This document shows, piece after piece, positions 1 to 6,983 of a DNA stretch of 39,580 nucleotides. The translations under genes and the position numbers were made by a program. The DNA lies in assembly GCA_029779695.1 (NCBI GenBank), contig JAKPAB010000003.1, positions 1 to 39,580 on the forward strand, in the 5' to 3' direction. Numbering within the stretch: the first letter of the stretch is position 1; each line of letters opens with the position of its first letter. This DNA is from Bacillota bacterium. GTDB lineage: Bacteria > Bacillota > Clostridia > Lachnospirales > Lachnospiraceae. The notes beneath the pieces were generated by a model. The model was given only the letters and a program-made list of their open reading frames with translations, made no database searches and was not told the origin of the DNA.

Positions 1-1
1 G

Positions 2-142
2 ACTTACCATACGCAGGAAGAACTTCGGCTAGATATTTTCGAGTACATTGAGAAATTATATAACAATCGTCTTCCTCATGGAGCAATTGGATATAAAACA
101 CCAAATGAGTATGAAGCAGAATACTGGGATCAGATGGCGTAA
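2..142 (+). CDS. IS3-family transposase (OrfB), C-terminal fragment cut by window edge
   Basis: An open frame runs in from the left edge and stops with TAA at 140-142, giving 46 residues. The segment YIEKLYNNRLPHGAIGYKTP followed by NEYE is the typical end of the integrase (rve) domain of IS3-family OrfB transposases, just after the last catalytic Glu. The enzyme is a DDE recombinase that moves its own IS. It is one of only two plus-strand genes seen here. A candidate right inverted repeat follows at 176-201, so the IS is probably complete at this end. Whether the full element and its OrfA are intact lies outside the window. Confidence 0.85.
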   Translation, partial: TYHTQEELRLDIFEYIEKLYNNRLPHGAIGYKTPNEYEAEYWDQMA

Positions 143-175
143 TACTTGGTCCCAGAAAATTTTTCGTTACAAATC

Positions 176-201
176 GTGTCCAAATTATTGACTATACTGC
201 A
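176..201 (+). repeat. Probable right terminal inverted repeat of the IS3-family element
   Basis: The 26 bases begin GTGTCCAAATTATTGAC and end in CA. This resembles the right ends of clostridial IS3-family elements, whose tips carry GTCCA...TTGACTAT and finish in CA. It lies 34 bases after the transposase stop. The left end is not in the window, so the exact boundary and any target duplication cannot be verified. Confidence 0.5.
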
Positions 202-366
202 ATGTTCATTTTTCTTTCTCCTCTTTGAGATACAAGAAGTCAAATATAGTTACTGCTTCTACACAAGAATCATCCGTGTGAATATTTATTATCTTACTTT
301 ATAATGCTTATTGCAACTGTGTCAACAATATTGATTAAAAATTATATATCAAAAGTTTCGGAAAGC

Positions 367-402
367 AAAAACCCTGTGATATACAAAAATCACAGGGTTT
401 TT
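367..402. terminator. Bidirectional intrinsic terminator
   Basis: A perfect 14-bp stem (367-380 with 389-402, outer arm AAAAACCCTGTGAT) closes an 8-base loop and has T-runs on both strands. It ends minus-strand transcription of the YitT-family gene and would also block read-through from the IS. Confidence 0.9.
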
Positions 403-470
403 AAATTATTCAGGTTAAAATCAAATCCCGAAAATAAATTATAAGGATTTACTGCTAATATTGCTGATCA

Positions 471-1331
471 TTAATCGTATGTTCTATAGAAGAATTTTCC
501 TCTAAAATCTGTAGTAGGAAGTGAATTTACAAAGGCTGCCGGATCGATATTGTTGATCAGCTTGATTACCTTCTTGACCTCAGACCTGGCTATAACAGAA
601 TATACCATTTTTCTCTTCTCATGCTTAAAGCTGCCCTCACTGTTCATGATAGTAGCTCCGTGGTGGCTATTTGAATATATTGCCTGGCATATTTCATCTG
701 CATTATCCGTTACTATTAGAAGTGTCTGTTTCATATATGTTCTATATACAATATGTAATATCTGAGTTGATACGAACTGGAATATTATAGAATAGAGTGC
801 CTTATCGAATCCAAACAGCAGGCCTGCTGTGAAGAGTACACCTATATTCATAAAAAGAACTATATTAAAGGCATCTATTCCCTTCCTCTCGGAGAGGAAA
901 ATAGCAATGAAGTCAGTTCCTCCACTGGTAGCATCAGCTTTTAATGCAAGTCCAATGGCAGATCCATTCAGTACACCTCCGAATACGCTTAGTAGAAGTA
1001 AATCATTAGTGATAGGTGGCCATGGGATTATATCCGTTATGACGGCACTTATCAGAATCATTTCAAGCGATCTCGCTGTGAATTTTTTACCTATAAACCT
1101 GAATCCTATATATACAGGAACCGCATTGAGAAGGATGTTTATAGGTGTATATGGTACACTTATCCCACCAAATTTCATAAATATCTGCTGTATCAGAACA
1201 GATAATCCAGCTACTCCGCCAGGGAACAGTCCGCCTCCTTTGGCAAACATCTTCGTATTAACTCCAAATAAGATTCCTGCCGGGATAACAGCCAGTATCC
1301 GGATCATGTCATGTTTAAATGTTTCTTTCAT
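471..1331 (-). CDS. YitT family membrane protein (DUF161 plus DUF2179)
   Basis: An integral membrane protein of about 286 residues. The N-terminal 190 residues hold about five to six hydrophobic segments, including the glycine-rich FAKGGGLFPGGVAGLSVLIQ and DATSGGTDFIA typical of the YitT_membrane domain. The C-terminal 80 residues form the soluble DUF2179 domain. The molecular function of YitT proteins is not established. The frame opens at 1382, but a good promoter (1387-1415) would start RNA at about 1380, leaving no leader for that start. The ATG at 1331, which gives MKETFKHDMIRI, matches where the family begins. Its ribosome site is weak (GGA seven bases upstream), so the start is uncertain; an ATG at 1343 is also possible. 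It appears monocistronic, bounded by terminators. Confidence 0.85.
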   Translation of the reverse strand: MKETFKHDMIRILAVIPAGILFGVNTKMFAKGGGLFPGGVAGLSVLIQQIFMKFGGISVPYTPINILLNAVPVYIGFRFIGKKFTARSLEMILISAVITDIIPWPPITNDLLLLSVFGGVLNGSAIGLALKADATSGGTDFIAIFLSERKGIDAFNIVLFMNIGVLFTAGLLFGFDKALYSIIFQFVSTQILHIVYRTYMKQTLLIVTDNADEICQAIYSNSHHGATIMNSEGSFKHEKRKMVYSVIARSEVKKVIKLINNIDPAAFVNSLPTTDFRGKFFYRTYD

Positions 1332-1386
1332 TACTAATTCCATTTCATTTATACTTATTTTTTGTTGACTAAAATGCAGCATACTG

Positions 1387-1415
1387 ATTCTAACGCAATT
1401 TTTTCACTTATACAA
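1387..1415 (-). promoter_or_regulatory. Promoter of the YitT-family gene
   Basis: On the minus strand TTGTAT, a 17-base spacer and TAGAAT form a sigma-A-type promoter. The predicted RNA start is near 1380. Confidence 0.6.
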
Positions 1416-1419
1416 CATG

Positions 1420-1442
1420 AAAGACGGAAAATCTCCGTCTTT
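1420..1442 (-). terminator. Intrinsic terminator after the small unknown gene
   Basis: A 9-bp perfect stem, AAAGACGGA with TCCGTCTTT, has a five-base loop. On the minus strand it follows the 1475-1747 gene. The T-tract is short. Confidence 0.65.
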
Positions 1443-1474
1443 CTAATCATGTATATATTGCGATTTTATCATCT

Positions 1475-1747
1475 TTATTCCACATGAAGTATCTTGCACT
1501 GTTCCTCAGCATTATAAAGGTTCAGTCCAAAATTGTTTTTTACAAATGATAAACATTCCTCTCTTTTCATACTAGCATATAGCTGAGTAGGAATCTCTTC
1601 GGTTTTTCCGCCATCAGGCTCACAGGTTGTCGTGTATCCGAATGTAGCAAATACCATCCACATACGGCCTTCGTCTTTTACGTATATGGTGTTTATCTTA
1701 TCAACATTAACAGCCTTACCCAATCTGGTTATAAACCAATTCGACAT
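1475..1747 (-). CDS. Small uncharacterised protein (90 aa)
   Basis: Not recognised. The 90 residues begin MSNWFITRLGKAVNVDKINT and have a mixed alpha/beta look: short alternating hydrophobic strands (INTIYV, MWMVFATFGY), then a charged helix with two Cys. There is no signal peptide or membrane segment. The start is supported by AAAGGGG seven bases upstream. It lies 79 bases downstream of tdk in the same direction and may share its transcript, and a terminator follows at 1420-1442. A clear ribosome site, a terminator and minus-strand neighbours make it a real gene despite the unknown role. Confidence 0.75.
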   Translation of the reverse strand: MSNWFITRLGKAVNVDKINTIYVKDEGRMWMVFATFGYTTTCEPDGGKTEEIPTQLYASMKREECLSFVKNNFGLNLYNAEEQCKILHVE

Positions 1748-1826
1748 TAGTATCCCCTTTCATATTTTCCTATATTAGATCTCTTAAATGAAAATATACA
1801 GCTTCTTTATTGATATTGTATATTGT

Positions 1827-2426
1827 TTACTTATTTCTCTTCCCTGTTATCTCACCGCTCATATAATGTTTCCTGCAAAGAGACACGTAGGACTCATTGC
1901 CTCCCATCATTACCTGTTCTCCATCTCGAACGATTTTGCCATTTGATACTCTAGCATTAAAATGTGCTCTGTGTCCGCACCAGCAAACCGTAGGAACCTC
2001 TTCTATCTTATCTGCTATTTCCATCAGTCTCTTCGATCCCTCGAATAGATGACCGGTAAAATCAGTACGAAGTCCATAACATATTATAGGTATATTAAAT
2101 GTATCTACGATTTCTGCCAGCTTATCCACATCGGAAGCGGTCAGAAAATTAGATTCATCAATTATAATACAATCATAATTTTCCCAACTACCGTCTTTTT
2201 TTGAAAACCAATTTTTCTCTGCTGTTTTTAAAAAGTTCTCAACGGTTTCACAAGTTGATGATAAGTCGATTCGTGACTTAATTACCATCTCACCATCCCT
2301 GTTATCTACTTCCGGTTTTAAAAGAAGTGCATTCTGGCCCTTTTCCATGTAATTGTATCTGACCATAAGTGCATTTGCTGTTTTGGAGCTGCCCATTGCT
2401 CCGTATCTGAAGTATAGCTTTGCCAT
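1827..2426 (-). CDS. tdk: Thymidine kinase (type II, TK1-like)
   Basis: Phosphorylates thymidine and deoxyuridine to the 5'-monophosphates with ATP, in cytosolic pyrimidine salvage. The Walker A loop is GAMGSSKT at residues 9-16. DES at 90-92 supplies the Walker B Asp and the catalytic Glu91. YGLRTDFTGHLFEGS at 117-131 is the family loop leading to the lasso region. The structural zinc site is C148, C150, C184 and H187 (CWCG and CRKH). The 199 residues are normal for bacterial type II enzymes. The ATG start has AAGGGTG eight bases upstream. The neighbour upstream in transcription is a DNPH1-like nucleotide hydrolase, giving a two-gene nucleotide salvage/cleansing cluster. Tandem 11-bp repeats lie just before the start. 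Confidence 0.95.
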   Translation of the reverse strand: MAKLYFRYGAMGSSKTANALMVRYNYMEKGQNALLLKPEVDNRDGEMVIKSRIDLSSTCETVENFLKTAEKNWFSKKDGSWENYDCIIIDESNFLTASDVDKLAEIVDTFNIPIICYGLRTDFTGHLFEGSKRLMEIADKIEEVPTVCWCGHRAHFNARVSNGKIVRDGEQVMMGGNESYVSLCRKHYMSGEITGKRNK

Positions 2427-2440
2427 TTGCTCACCCTTCT

Positions 2441-2468
2441 CTGTGCTTGATCTGTGCGTGATCTGTTA
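2441..2468. repeat. 11-bp tandem repeat upstream of tdk
   Basis: Two and a half copies of CTGTGCKTGAT stand in tandem (CTGTGCTTGAT, CTGTGCGTGAT, CTGTT), 15 to 42 bases before the tdk start. They could be an operator with helical-turn spacing or chance; nothing else was seen to decide. Confidence 0.4.
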
Positions 2469-2544
2469 TTAATATGTTATTTGTTTTATCCGTTGCATTT
2501 TTGTTTACAGTTTTAGTTTTAGCTTACTATTTTACTTTATTTCT

Positions 2545-2961
2545 TCAGTTTTTCAATATATCATCAATTATTTTAAACATTTCCTGCATATTTTCATAAG
2601 GATGAATATAAAAATTTGAATTGCCATTTAACATAGCAGATAACTGCGTCATGCTCTTTTTGTAAAAGATATGACATGGAATACCTTTGCTCTCAGCATA
2701 TCCAAGCTCATAGCCTACTCCAAGAGAAGTATGCGTGCATTCCGCAATGACAATATCGCTTTCTCTCAGCCAGTTTGTATCCTGAATGTATATCTCATGA
2801 TCCTTATCTCTTGATCTCTCTGTTACATTAAGTGCAGCATTGCCGATGTGCTCCGTAAGAACTATATCTGTTTTCTTGATATACCTTATTACCTCTGCAT
2901 ATGTTTCAGCATCCTGTCTGCCACCCCGGATAGCTCCTGCAAAATATATCTTCTTATTCAT
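2545..2961 (-). CDS. DNPH1/Rcl-like 2'-deoxynucleoside 5'-phosphate N-hydrolase
   Basis: A 138-residue protein of the nucleoside 2-deoxyribosyltransferase-like fold, closest by motif to animal Rcl/DNPH1. These enzymes hydrolyse the N-glycosidic bond of deoxynucleoside monophosphates, notably 5-hydroxymethyl-dUMP. Matching motifs are YFAGAIRGGRQD at 6-17, VLTEH at 34-38, WL-SDIVIAE at 64-74, SLGVGYELG at 79-87 with catalytic Glu85, and LSAM at 107-110, whose Ser contacts the phosphate in DNPH1. An ordinary nucleoside deoxyribosyltransferase is the alternative, but the phosphate-binding LSAM segment argues for a nucleotide substrate. The start has AAGGAT nine bases upstream. The adjacent tdk supports a role in deoxynucleotide salvage or sanitation (inference). 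Confidence 0.8.
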   Translation of the reverse strand: MNKKIYFAGAIRGGRQDAETYAEVIRYIKKTDIVLTEHIGNAALNVTERSRDKDHEIYIQDTNWLRESDIVIAECTHTSLGVGYELGYAESKGIPCHIFYKKSMTQLSAMLNGNSNFYIHPYENMQEMFKIIDDILKN

Positions 2962-3040
2962 ATACCATGATCCTTACTTTTTGAAAATTTTCTTATACTA
3001 TTTATAGATTATTCAAAAACTCTTTTGTAATCCTAACTGC

Positions 3041-4342
3041 CTACTCAAAAAATTCCTTTGTGATCTTTATCATATCTTCTGTATCCTTTGTTCCGGCTGT
3101 TTCAAAAGGTGAATGCATTGCCAGCTGGGGGAGTCCTATATCTGCTGTTGCAATAGGTACCTGATTGTTTGAGATATTTCCAAGTGTAGATCCGCCCGGA
3201 ATATCTGATCTGTTTGTAAATGCCTGAACATTGCATCCTGCTTTTTCACATAGATTTCTAAAAAAAGCAGCCGAATATCCATCTGTACAATATTTCTGAT
3301 TGCCTGAGAACTTAAGCACTACACCCTTATCTATAATGGGTCTATTGATAGGATCTGCCTTGCTCGAATAGTTCGGATGAACCGCATGAGCATTATCTGC
3401 AGATATCATAAAACCATTGGCCAGATCTATATGATAGCTCTCTGAATCTCTGCCAAGAGCAGTATATACTCTCTCCAGTGTATCTTTTAGAAATGTTGAA
3501 GCAGCGCCTTGTCTGGTAGAGCTTCCAACCTCTTCATTATCAAATACTACATACATAGAAAGCCTTTTTTTCTTATTGCCTTCTATAAATCCCTTAAGGG
3601 TCGTATATGCACACTGCAGATCATCCAATCTCGGTGCCGAGATAAATTCTCCATCGTCGCCCCATATCATTCCCCTTTCGTGATTATATACGAAAAGGTC
3701 ATATCCCATAACGTTTTCCTGTTTTTCGCCTATCAGTTCTGCTGCCTTGGCGATGATACTCTTCTTGTTACTATTGTTATTTTTGTTATTATTTTTGTTA
3801 TTATTTTTATCATCAGCCAGTCCATATAAAGGAAGCAGTTCTTCCTGCGGATTGATCTTCTTTTTATCATTAGCATCTCTATCCATATGAATGGCAAGAG
3901 ATGGTATCATTAGCATATCCTTATCAAAATCTACAAAGTTCTTAACAAGTTTACTGCCATTTTTCGTATATATCCTTCCAGCTACAGAAAGTGGTCTGTC
4001 AAACCATGGATACATCAGCATTCCGCCATATTTTTCCACATTAAGGACAATATATCCCTTGCCCTGTTCCATCTCCGGATTTTCCTTTAATTTAAAATAT
4101 GGTGAGTCACAGTGACTTGCGACAATATGAATCCCTTGGAATTCTTCAGGCACCGTAAATGCTATGATTGCAGAGTCATTACGTATCGTAAAATAGCTCT
4201 TTCCCGGAACTATATCCCATCGTTCTGCTTCTGACAATTCTATAAATTTTTCACGTAAAAGCATTTCCTTAATATTAAGTACAGCCTGAAAACTTACAGA
4301 ACTTTTACCAATAAATCTTAATAATTCTTCACTTTCGTTCAT
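3041..4342 (-). CDS. M18 family metallo-aminopeptidase
   Basis: A cytosolic dinuclear zinc exopeptidase that removes N-terminal, often acidic, residues from peptides; related to ApeB and aspartyl aminopeptidase. In 433 residues the expected metal-site motifs are present: SHCDSP with H77, RLDD with D239, DNEEVGSSTRQGA with E270/E271, ADNAHAVHPNY with D316, and AMHSPFE with H410. IPGGSTLGNI is at 381-390. The frame opens at 4375, but AAGGAG at 4350-4355 sits seven bases before the ATG at 4342, and a TATAAT overlaps the upstream frame, so 4342 is chosen. An odd feature is a low-complexity insert of about 16 Asn/Lys residues (178-194) encoded by a 12-bp microsatellite. The gene stands alone after the terminator of the ABC transporter operon. 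Confidence 0.93.
   Translation of the reverse strand: MNESEELLRFIGKSSVSFQAVLNIKEMLLREKFIELSEAERWDIVPGKSYFTIRNDSAIIAFTVPEEFQGIHIVASHCDSPYFKLKENPEMEQGKGYIVLNVEKYGGMLMYPWFDRPLSVAGRIYTKNGSKLVKNFVDFDKDMLMIPSLAIHMDRDANDKKKINPQEELLPLYGLADDKNNNKNNNKNNNSNKKSIIAKAAELIGEKQENVMGYDLFVYNHERGMIWGDDGEFISAPRLDDLQCAYTTLKGFIEGNKKKRLSMYVVFDNEEVGSSTRQGAASTFLKDTLERVYTALGRDSESYHIDLANGFMISADNAHAVHPNYSSKADPINRPIIDKGVVLKFSGNQKYCTDGYSAAFFRNLCEKAGCNVQAFTNRSDIPGGSTLGNISNNQVPIATADIGLPQLAMHSPFETAGTKDTEDMIKITKEFFE
3771..3810 (-). repeat. Microsatellite encoding an Asn-Asn-Asn-Lys repeat inside the M18 gene
   Basis: Two perfect 12-bp units (GTTATTATTTTT on the plus strand, 3785-3808) plus a degenerate 9-bp copy encode NNNK repeats in the minus-strand frame. 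All units are multiples of three, so gain or loss would keep the frame. Confidence 0.8.
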
Positions 4343-4349
4343 CTGATTT

Positions 4350-4355
4350 CTCCTT
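4350..4355 (-). promoter_or_regulatory. Ribosome binding site fixing the M18 peptidase start
   Basis: AAGGAG on the minus strand lies seven bases before the ATG at 4342. The further-upstream ATG at 4375 has no such site. Confidence 0.8.
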
Positions 4356-4363
4356 AAGTTTTC

Positions 4364-4369
4364 ATTATA
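4364..4369 (-). promoter_or_regulatory. Candidate -10 element of the M18 peptidase gene
   Basis: An exact TATAAT on the minus strand, 21 bases before the chosen ATG. The -35 region (TTTTCT at 17 bases) is poor, so this is tentative. It lies directly after the T-run of the preceding operon's terminator, where a new promoter is needed. Confidence 0.45.
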
Positions 4370-4390
4370 GTGCATTATCTCTTGTTAGAA

Positions 4391-4446
4391 AAGAAAAAAA
4401 AGAGCCTAGAAATAATGATCCTATAATCATCCTTTCAAGGCCCTTT
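4391..4446 (-). terminator. Intrinsic terminator of the amino acid ABC transporter operon
   Basis: On the minus strand AAAGGGCCT pairs with AGGCTCTTT (one G-U), with a second small hairpin (ATGAT/ATCAT) in the loop, followed by a run of eight T. The wobble only forms on the minus-strand RNA, which supports this orientation. Confidence 0.85.
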
Positions 4447-4473
4447 GTATCAAAATTAACTATATTGTTCTAA

Positions 4474-5277
4474 TTATTTATTATGCTTGGTCAGATCCGC
4501 TCCAAAATACTTCTTTGATAATTTAGCCAATGTACCATCATCTTTTAGTTCCTTAATGGCATCGCTTATTGCATCTCGAAGCTCTGTTTCTCCCTTTTTT
4601 ACCGGGATAGCAATGCTATTTGCATCATCCGAATATGCTGCTATCTTGACCTTTGCATCCGGATGCTCTCTGGTATAGTCCAGATATGTAACTTCAGAAT
4701 TAAGGGTTGCATCGATTCTTTTCTGGAGCAATAGCTCTATTGTCTGATTCAGGTCATCTACTCCGGTTACCTTTGCTCCATTTTTTTCTGCATCCTCAGC
4801 ATATACGCTGGAAATAGTATTAGCTGTTGTCTTACCCTTTAGATCTTTAAATGAAGTGATATCATTGTTATCAGATGATACCATTATAACAGTTCTGATA
4901 TATGCATATGGCTCTGTAAAATCATATTTTTTAGAGCGCTCCGGAGTAACATCTACTCCATTTACCACAACATCATATCTTCCAGAATCTAGACCGGCAA
5001 AGAGTCCGTCCCATTCACCTTCCATAAATTTTGCCTTGACTCCAAGCTTTTTTGCAACGGCCTTGGCTACATCCACATCATATCCTACCAATTTGTCATT
5101 TTTATCATGATAAGTCCATGGAGCCCAAGTTCCCTCCATAGCAATTTTTATCTCTCCAGCTTTCTTGATCGCCTCAAGCTGATTTTTCGGCTCTGAACTG
5201 CCAGATTTTCCACATCCAGACATAAGGCCCATAATAACTGAAGTTGCCGCGATCAATGTAATAATTCTTTTTTTCAT
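4474..5277 (-). CDS. Amino acid ABC transporter substrate-binding lipoprotein
   Basis: An extracytoplasmic receptor of a polar amino acid uptake (PAAT) system. The signal peptide MKKRIITLIAATSVIMGLMSGC ends in the lipobox LMSGC, with lipidated Cys22. The mature part is a bacterial family 3 solute-binding domain: GEIKIAMEGTWAPWTYHDK at the start, VGYDVDVAKAVAKKLG, the TPERSKKYDFTEPY motif, and a C-terminal KKYFG. At 267 residues it is of normal size. Cystine or another polar amino acid is a likely ligand, but the substrate cannot be read from sequence. AAAGG seven bases upstream supports the start. It is the last gene of a permease-ATPase-receptor operon, separated from the ATPase by 111 AT-rich bases that hold repeated TCTAAA-like words and perhaps a booster promoter. 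Confidence 0.92.
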   Translation of the reverse strand: MKKRIITLIAATSVIMGLMSGCGKSGSSEPKNQLEAIKKAGEIKIAMEGTWAPWTYHDKNDKLVGYDVDVAKAVAKKLGVKAKFMEGEWDGLFAGLDSGRYDVVVNGVDVTPERSKKYDFTEPYAYIRTVIMVSSDNNDITSFKDLKGKTTANTISSVYAEDAEKNGAKVTGVDDLNQTIELLLQKRIDATLNSEVTYLDYTREHPDAKVKIAAYSDDANSIAIPVKKGETELRDAISDAIKELKDDGTLAKLSKKYFGADLTKHNK

Positions 5278-5388
5278 CTCGTACCTTTTCTATTTTATCA
5301 AAATATCCATAACTATTTTCTATTCTATATCTAATTCTAAATATAAAATCTAAACCTAAGATCTAAACATATAATCCAAATCATGATA

Positions 5389-6150
5389 TTATTTTCTAGA
5401 TTCTTCTATAAAATTAATAAATTTTTTCGTTCTCTCAGAATCGGGGGCTTCGAAGAAATCTCTTGTCGGTTTATCTTCTACAATTACCCCACCATCCATA
5501 AATACTGACCTAGTTGATACGTTTCTAGCAAAATTCATCTCATGTGTCACAACTGCCATAGTCATGCCGCTCGATGCCAGATCTCGCATAACTGAAAGGA
5601 CTTCCCCTATCAACTCCGGGTCTAGTGCAGATGTCGGTTCATCAAAATATATTATTTCAGGATCCGTAGCCATTGCCCTTGCAATTGCTACACGCTGCTG
5701 TTGTCCGCCTGATAATTGGCTAGGATAATGATCTTGCCTGTCAAGCATTCCGACCTTGTCCAATTGTTGTCTGGCAATCTGAACTGCCTTCTCCTTATTC
5801 ATCTTTCTTCCTGTTATCAGACCCTCTGTAACATTCTGAAGTGCTGATTTATTCCTAAAGAGGTTGTAGTTCTGAAATACAAATCCCGTTTTCTTCCTTA
5901 TAGATACTATGCTTTTCCTATCCATATCTGATAAATCGTAGGTGCTGCCATCAAAAAACAGCTGTCCTGCATCTGCCTTTTCCAGAAAATTCATACATCT
6001 GAGAAGTGTAGTCTTACCTGATCCGCTAGACCCTAGGATCGCGATCACATCTCCTTTTGTTATAGACAGATTAACGTCCTTAAGGACTTCCACATCATTA
6101 AATCTCTTTCTCAGACCGGATACAGATATTAGTAAATTTTCCTCTGACAT
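5389..6150 (-). CDS. Amino acid ABC transporter ATPase
   Basis: The cytoplasmic ATPase that powers the adjacent permease, of the GlnQ/TcyN class. Walker A is GSSGSGKT at residues 40-47, Q-loop FQNYNLF near 92-98, signature LSGGQQQR from 146, Walker B IIYFDE at 166-171, and the H-loop is THE with H203. The frame can also begin with a GTG at 6165 that overlaps the permease stop. The ATG at 6150, preceded by GTGAGG nine bases upstream and eleven bases after the permease stop, is preferred. This gives 253 residues, normal for the family. It is the middle gene of the operon. Confidence 0.93.
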   Translation of the reverse strand: MSEENLLISVSGLRKRFNDVEVLKDVNLSITKGDVIAILGSSGSGKTTLLRCMNFLEKADAGQLFFDGSTYDLSDMDRKSIVSIRKKTGFVFQNYNLFRNKSALQNVTEGLITGRKMNKEKAVQIARQQLDKVGMLDRQDHYPSQLSGGQQQRVAIARAMATDPEIIYFDEPTSALDPELIGEVLSVMRDLASSGMTMAVVTHEMNFARNVSTRSVFMDGGVIVEDKPTRDFFEAPDSERTKKFINFIEESRK

Positions 6151-6161
6151 TCTCTTTTTCC

Positions 6162-6830
6162 TCACTTGTACTGATATGTATTAAGTTTCTTCTCGCCATA
6201 TCTCTGGAACATGGTGAGGAAAGTGGAAAATATCAAGTATATCGCACCGACCTCGATATATATCCAAAGCGGTTCATAAGTCCTTGCTACTATTCTCTGC
6301 GCAGACATAAACATCTCTGCAACTGTGATATTGGCCAATAGAGAAGTATCTTTCATCATTGATATCAGTGAATTAGAAAGTGGTGGAAATGCCGTCCGCA
6401 TAGCCTGGGGAAGTACGATTCTCCTGACGATCTGCCAATAGCTCATCCCTACACATTCTCCCGCTTCCATCTGTCCCTTTGGAACAGATTCAAAAGCAGC
6501 TCTCATGGTCTCTGCACTATATGCTCCTTCATTAATGGAAAATGTCAATACTCCGGCGACAACTGGTGATAGCTTTATCCCTATCTGCCCTAACCCATAG
6601 AATACGACGAAAAGCTGAACTAAAAGAGGGGTTCCTCTTATGATCCAGATGTAGAACCTTGCAATATTTTTTAGAACCTTAATATCCGCGATCTGTATCA
6701 GAGCTGTTGCAATTGCAATAATAAGAGATATAGCAAATGCAATAGCTGTCATTGGAATTGTATATATAAGTCCCGGAACAATTATTTTTGGAAATGAATC
6801 AATCAGTATGTTTATCAGTCTATCACTCAT
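6162..6830 (-). CDS. Amino acid ABC transporter permease
   Basis: A His/Glu/Gln/Arg/opine-type (HEQRo) permease of 222 residues with about five membrane helices. It contains the EAA loop that docks the ATPase (EAGECVGMSYWQIVRRIVLP), and RGTPLLVQLFVVFYG, a hallmark of PAAT permeases. The frame could start at a TTG at 6842, but the ATG at 6830 is preceded by GTGGGGAT, so 6830 is chosen. It is the first gene of the operon, with a good promoter 45 bases upstream. With one permease gene the membrane part is probably a homodimer. Confidence 0.93.
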   Translation of the reverse strand: MSDRLINILIDSFPKIIVPGLIYTIPMTAIAFAISLIIAIATALIQIADIKVLKNIARFYIWIIRGTPLLVQLFVVFYGLGQIGIKLSPVVAGVLTFSINEGAYSAETMRAAFESVPKGQMEAGECVGMSYWQIVRRIVLPQAMRTAFPPLSNSLISMMKDTSLLANITVAEMFMSAQRIVARTYEPLWIYIEVGAIYLIFSTFLTMFQRYGEKKLNTYQYK

Positions 6831-6874
6831 ATATCCCCACAAACTTTTTAAAATCAGTTACTCTATTTTGCATC

Positions 6875-6903
6875 TTTATATTTTAACAAATATAATTTTT
6901 CAA
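6875..6903 (-). promoter_or_regulatory. Promoter of the amino acid ABC transporter operon
   Basis: On the minus strand TTGAAA, a 17-base spacer and TATAAA. The predicted leader to the ATG at 6830 is only about 38 bases, too short for a riboswitch, and none is visible. Confidence 0.7.
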
Positions 6904-6983
6904 AACCGGCTTTTGCGTTGATATAATAACACGAATGTAAAAGACAGACAATTGTTAAATAATTAAATTTTTATAAACAAAAT

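Larger units (their letters stand above)
143..470. other. Intergenic gap between IS end and yitT-like gene
   Basis: This gap of 328 bases holds the IS right end (to about 201) and a bidirectional terminator (367-402). The rest is AT-rich, with no reading frame that has a ribosome binding site and no recognisable RNA. Confidence 0.6.

Noticed and set aside
829-1368. Long plus-strand frame opposite the YitT-family gene
   Set aside because: It is the antisense shadow of a well-supported membrane protein gene, with no ribosome site and no family resemblance.
5278-5388. Small gene between ATPase and substrate-binding protein
   Set aside because: 111 AT-rich bases with repeated TCTAAA words and no plausible start with ribosome site.
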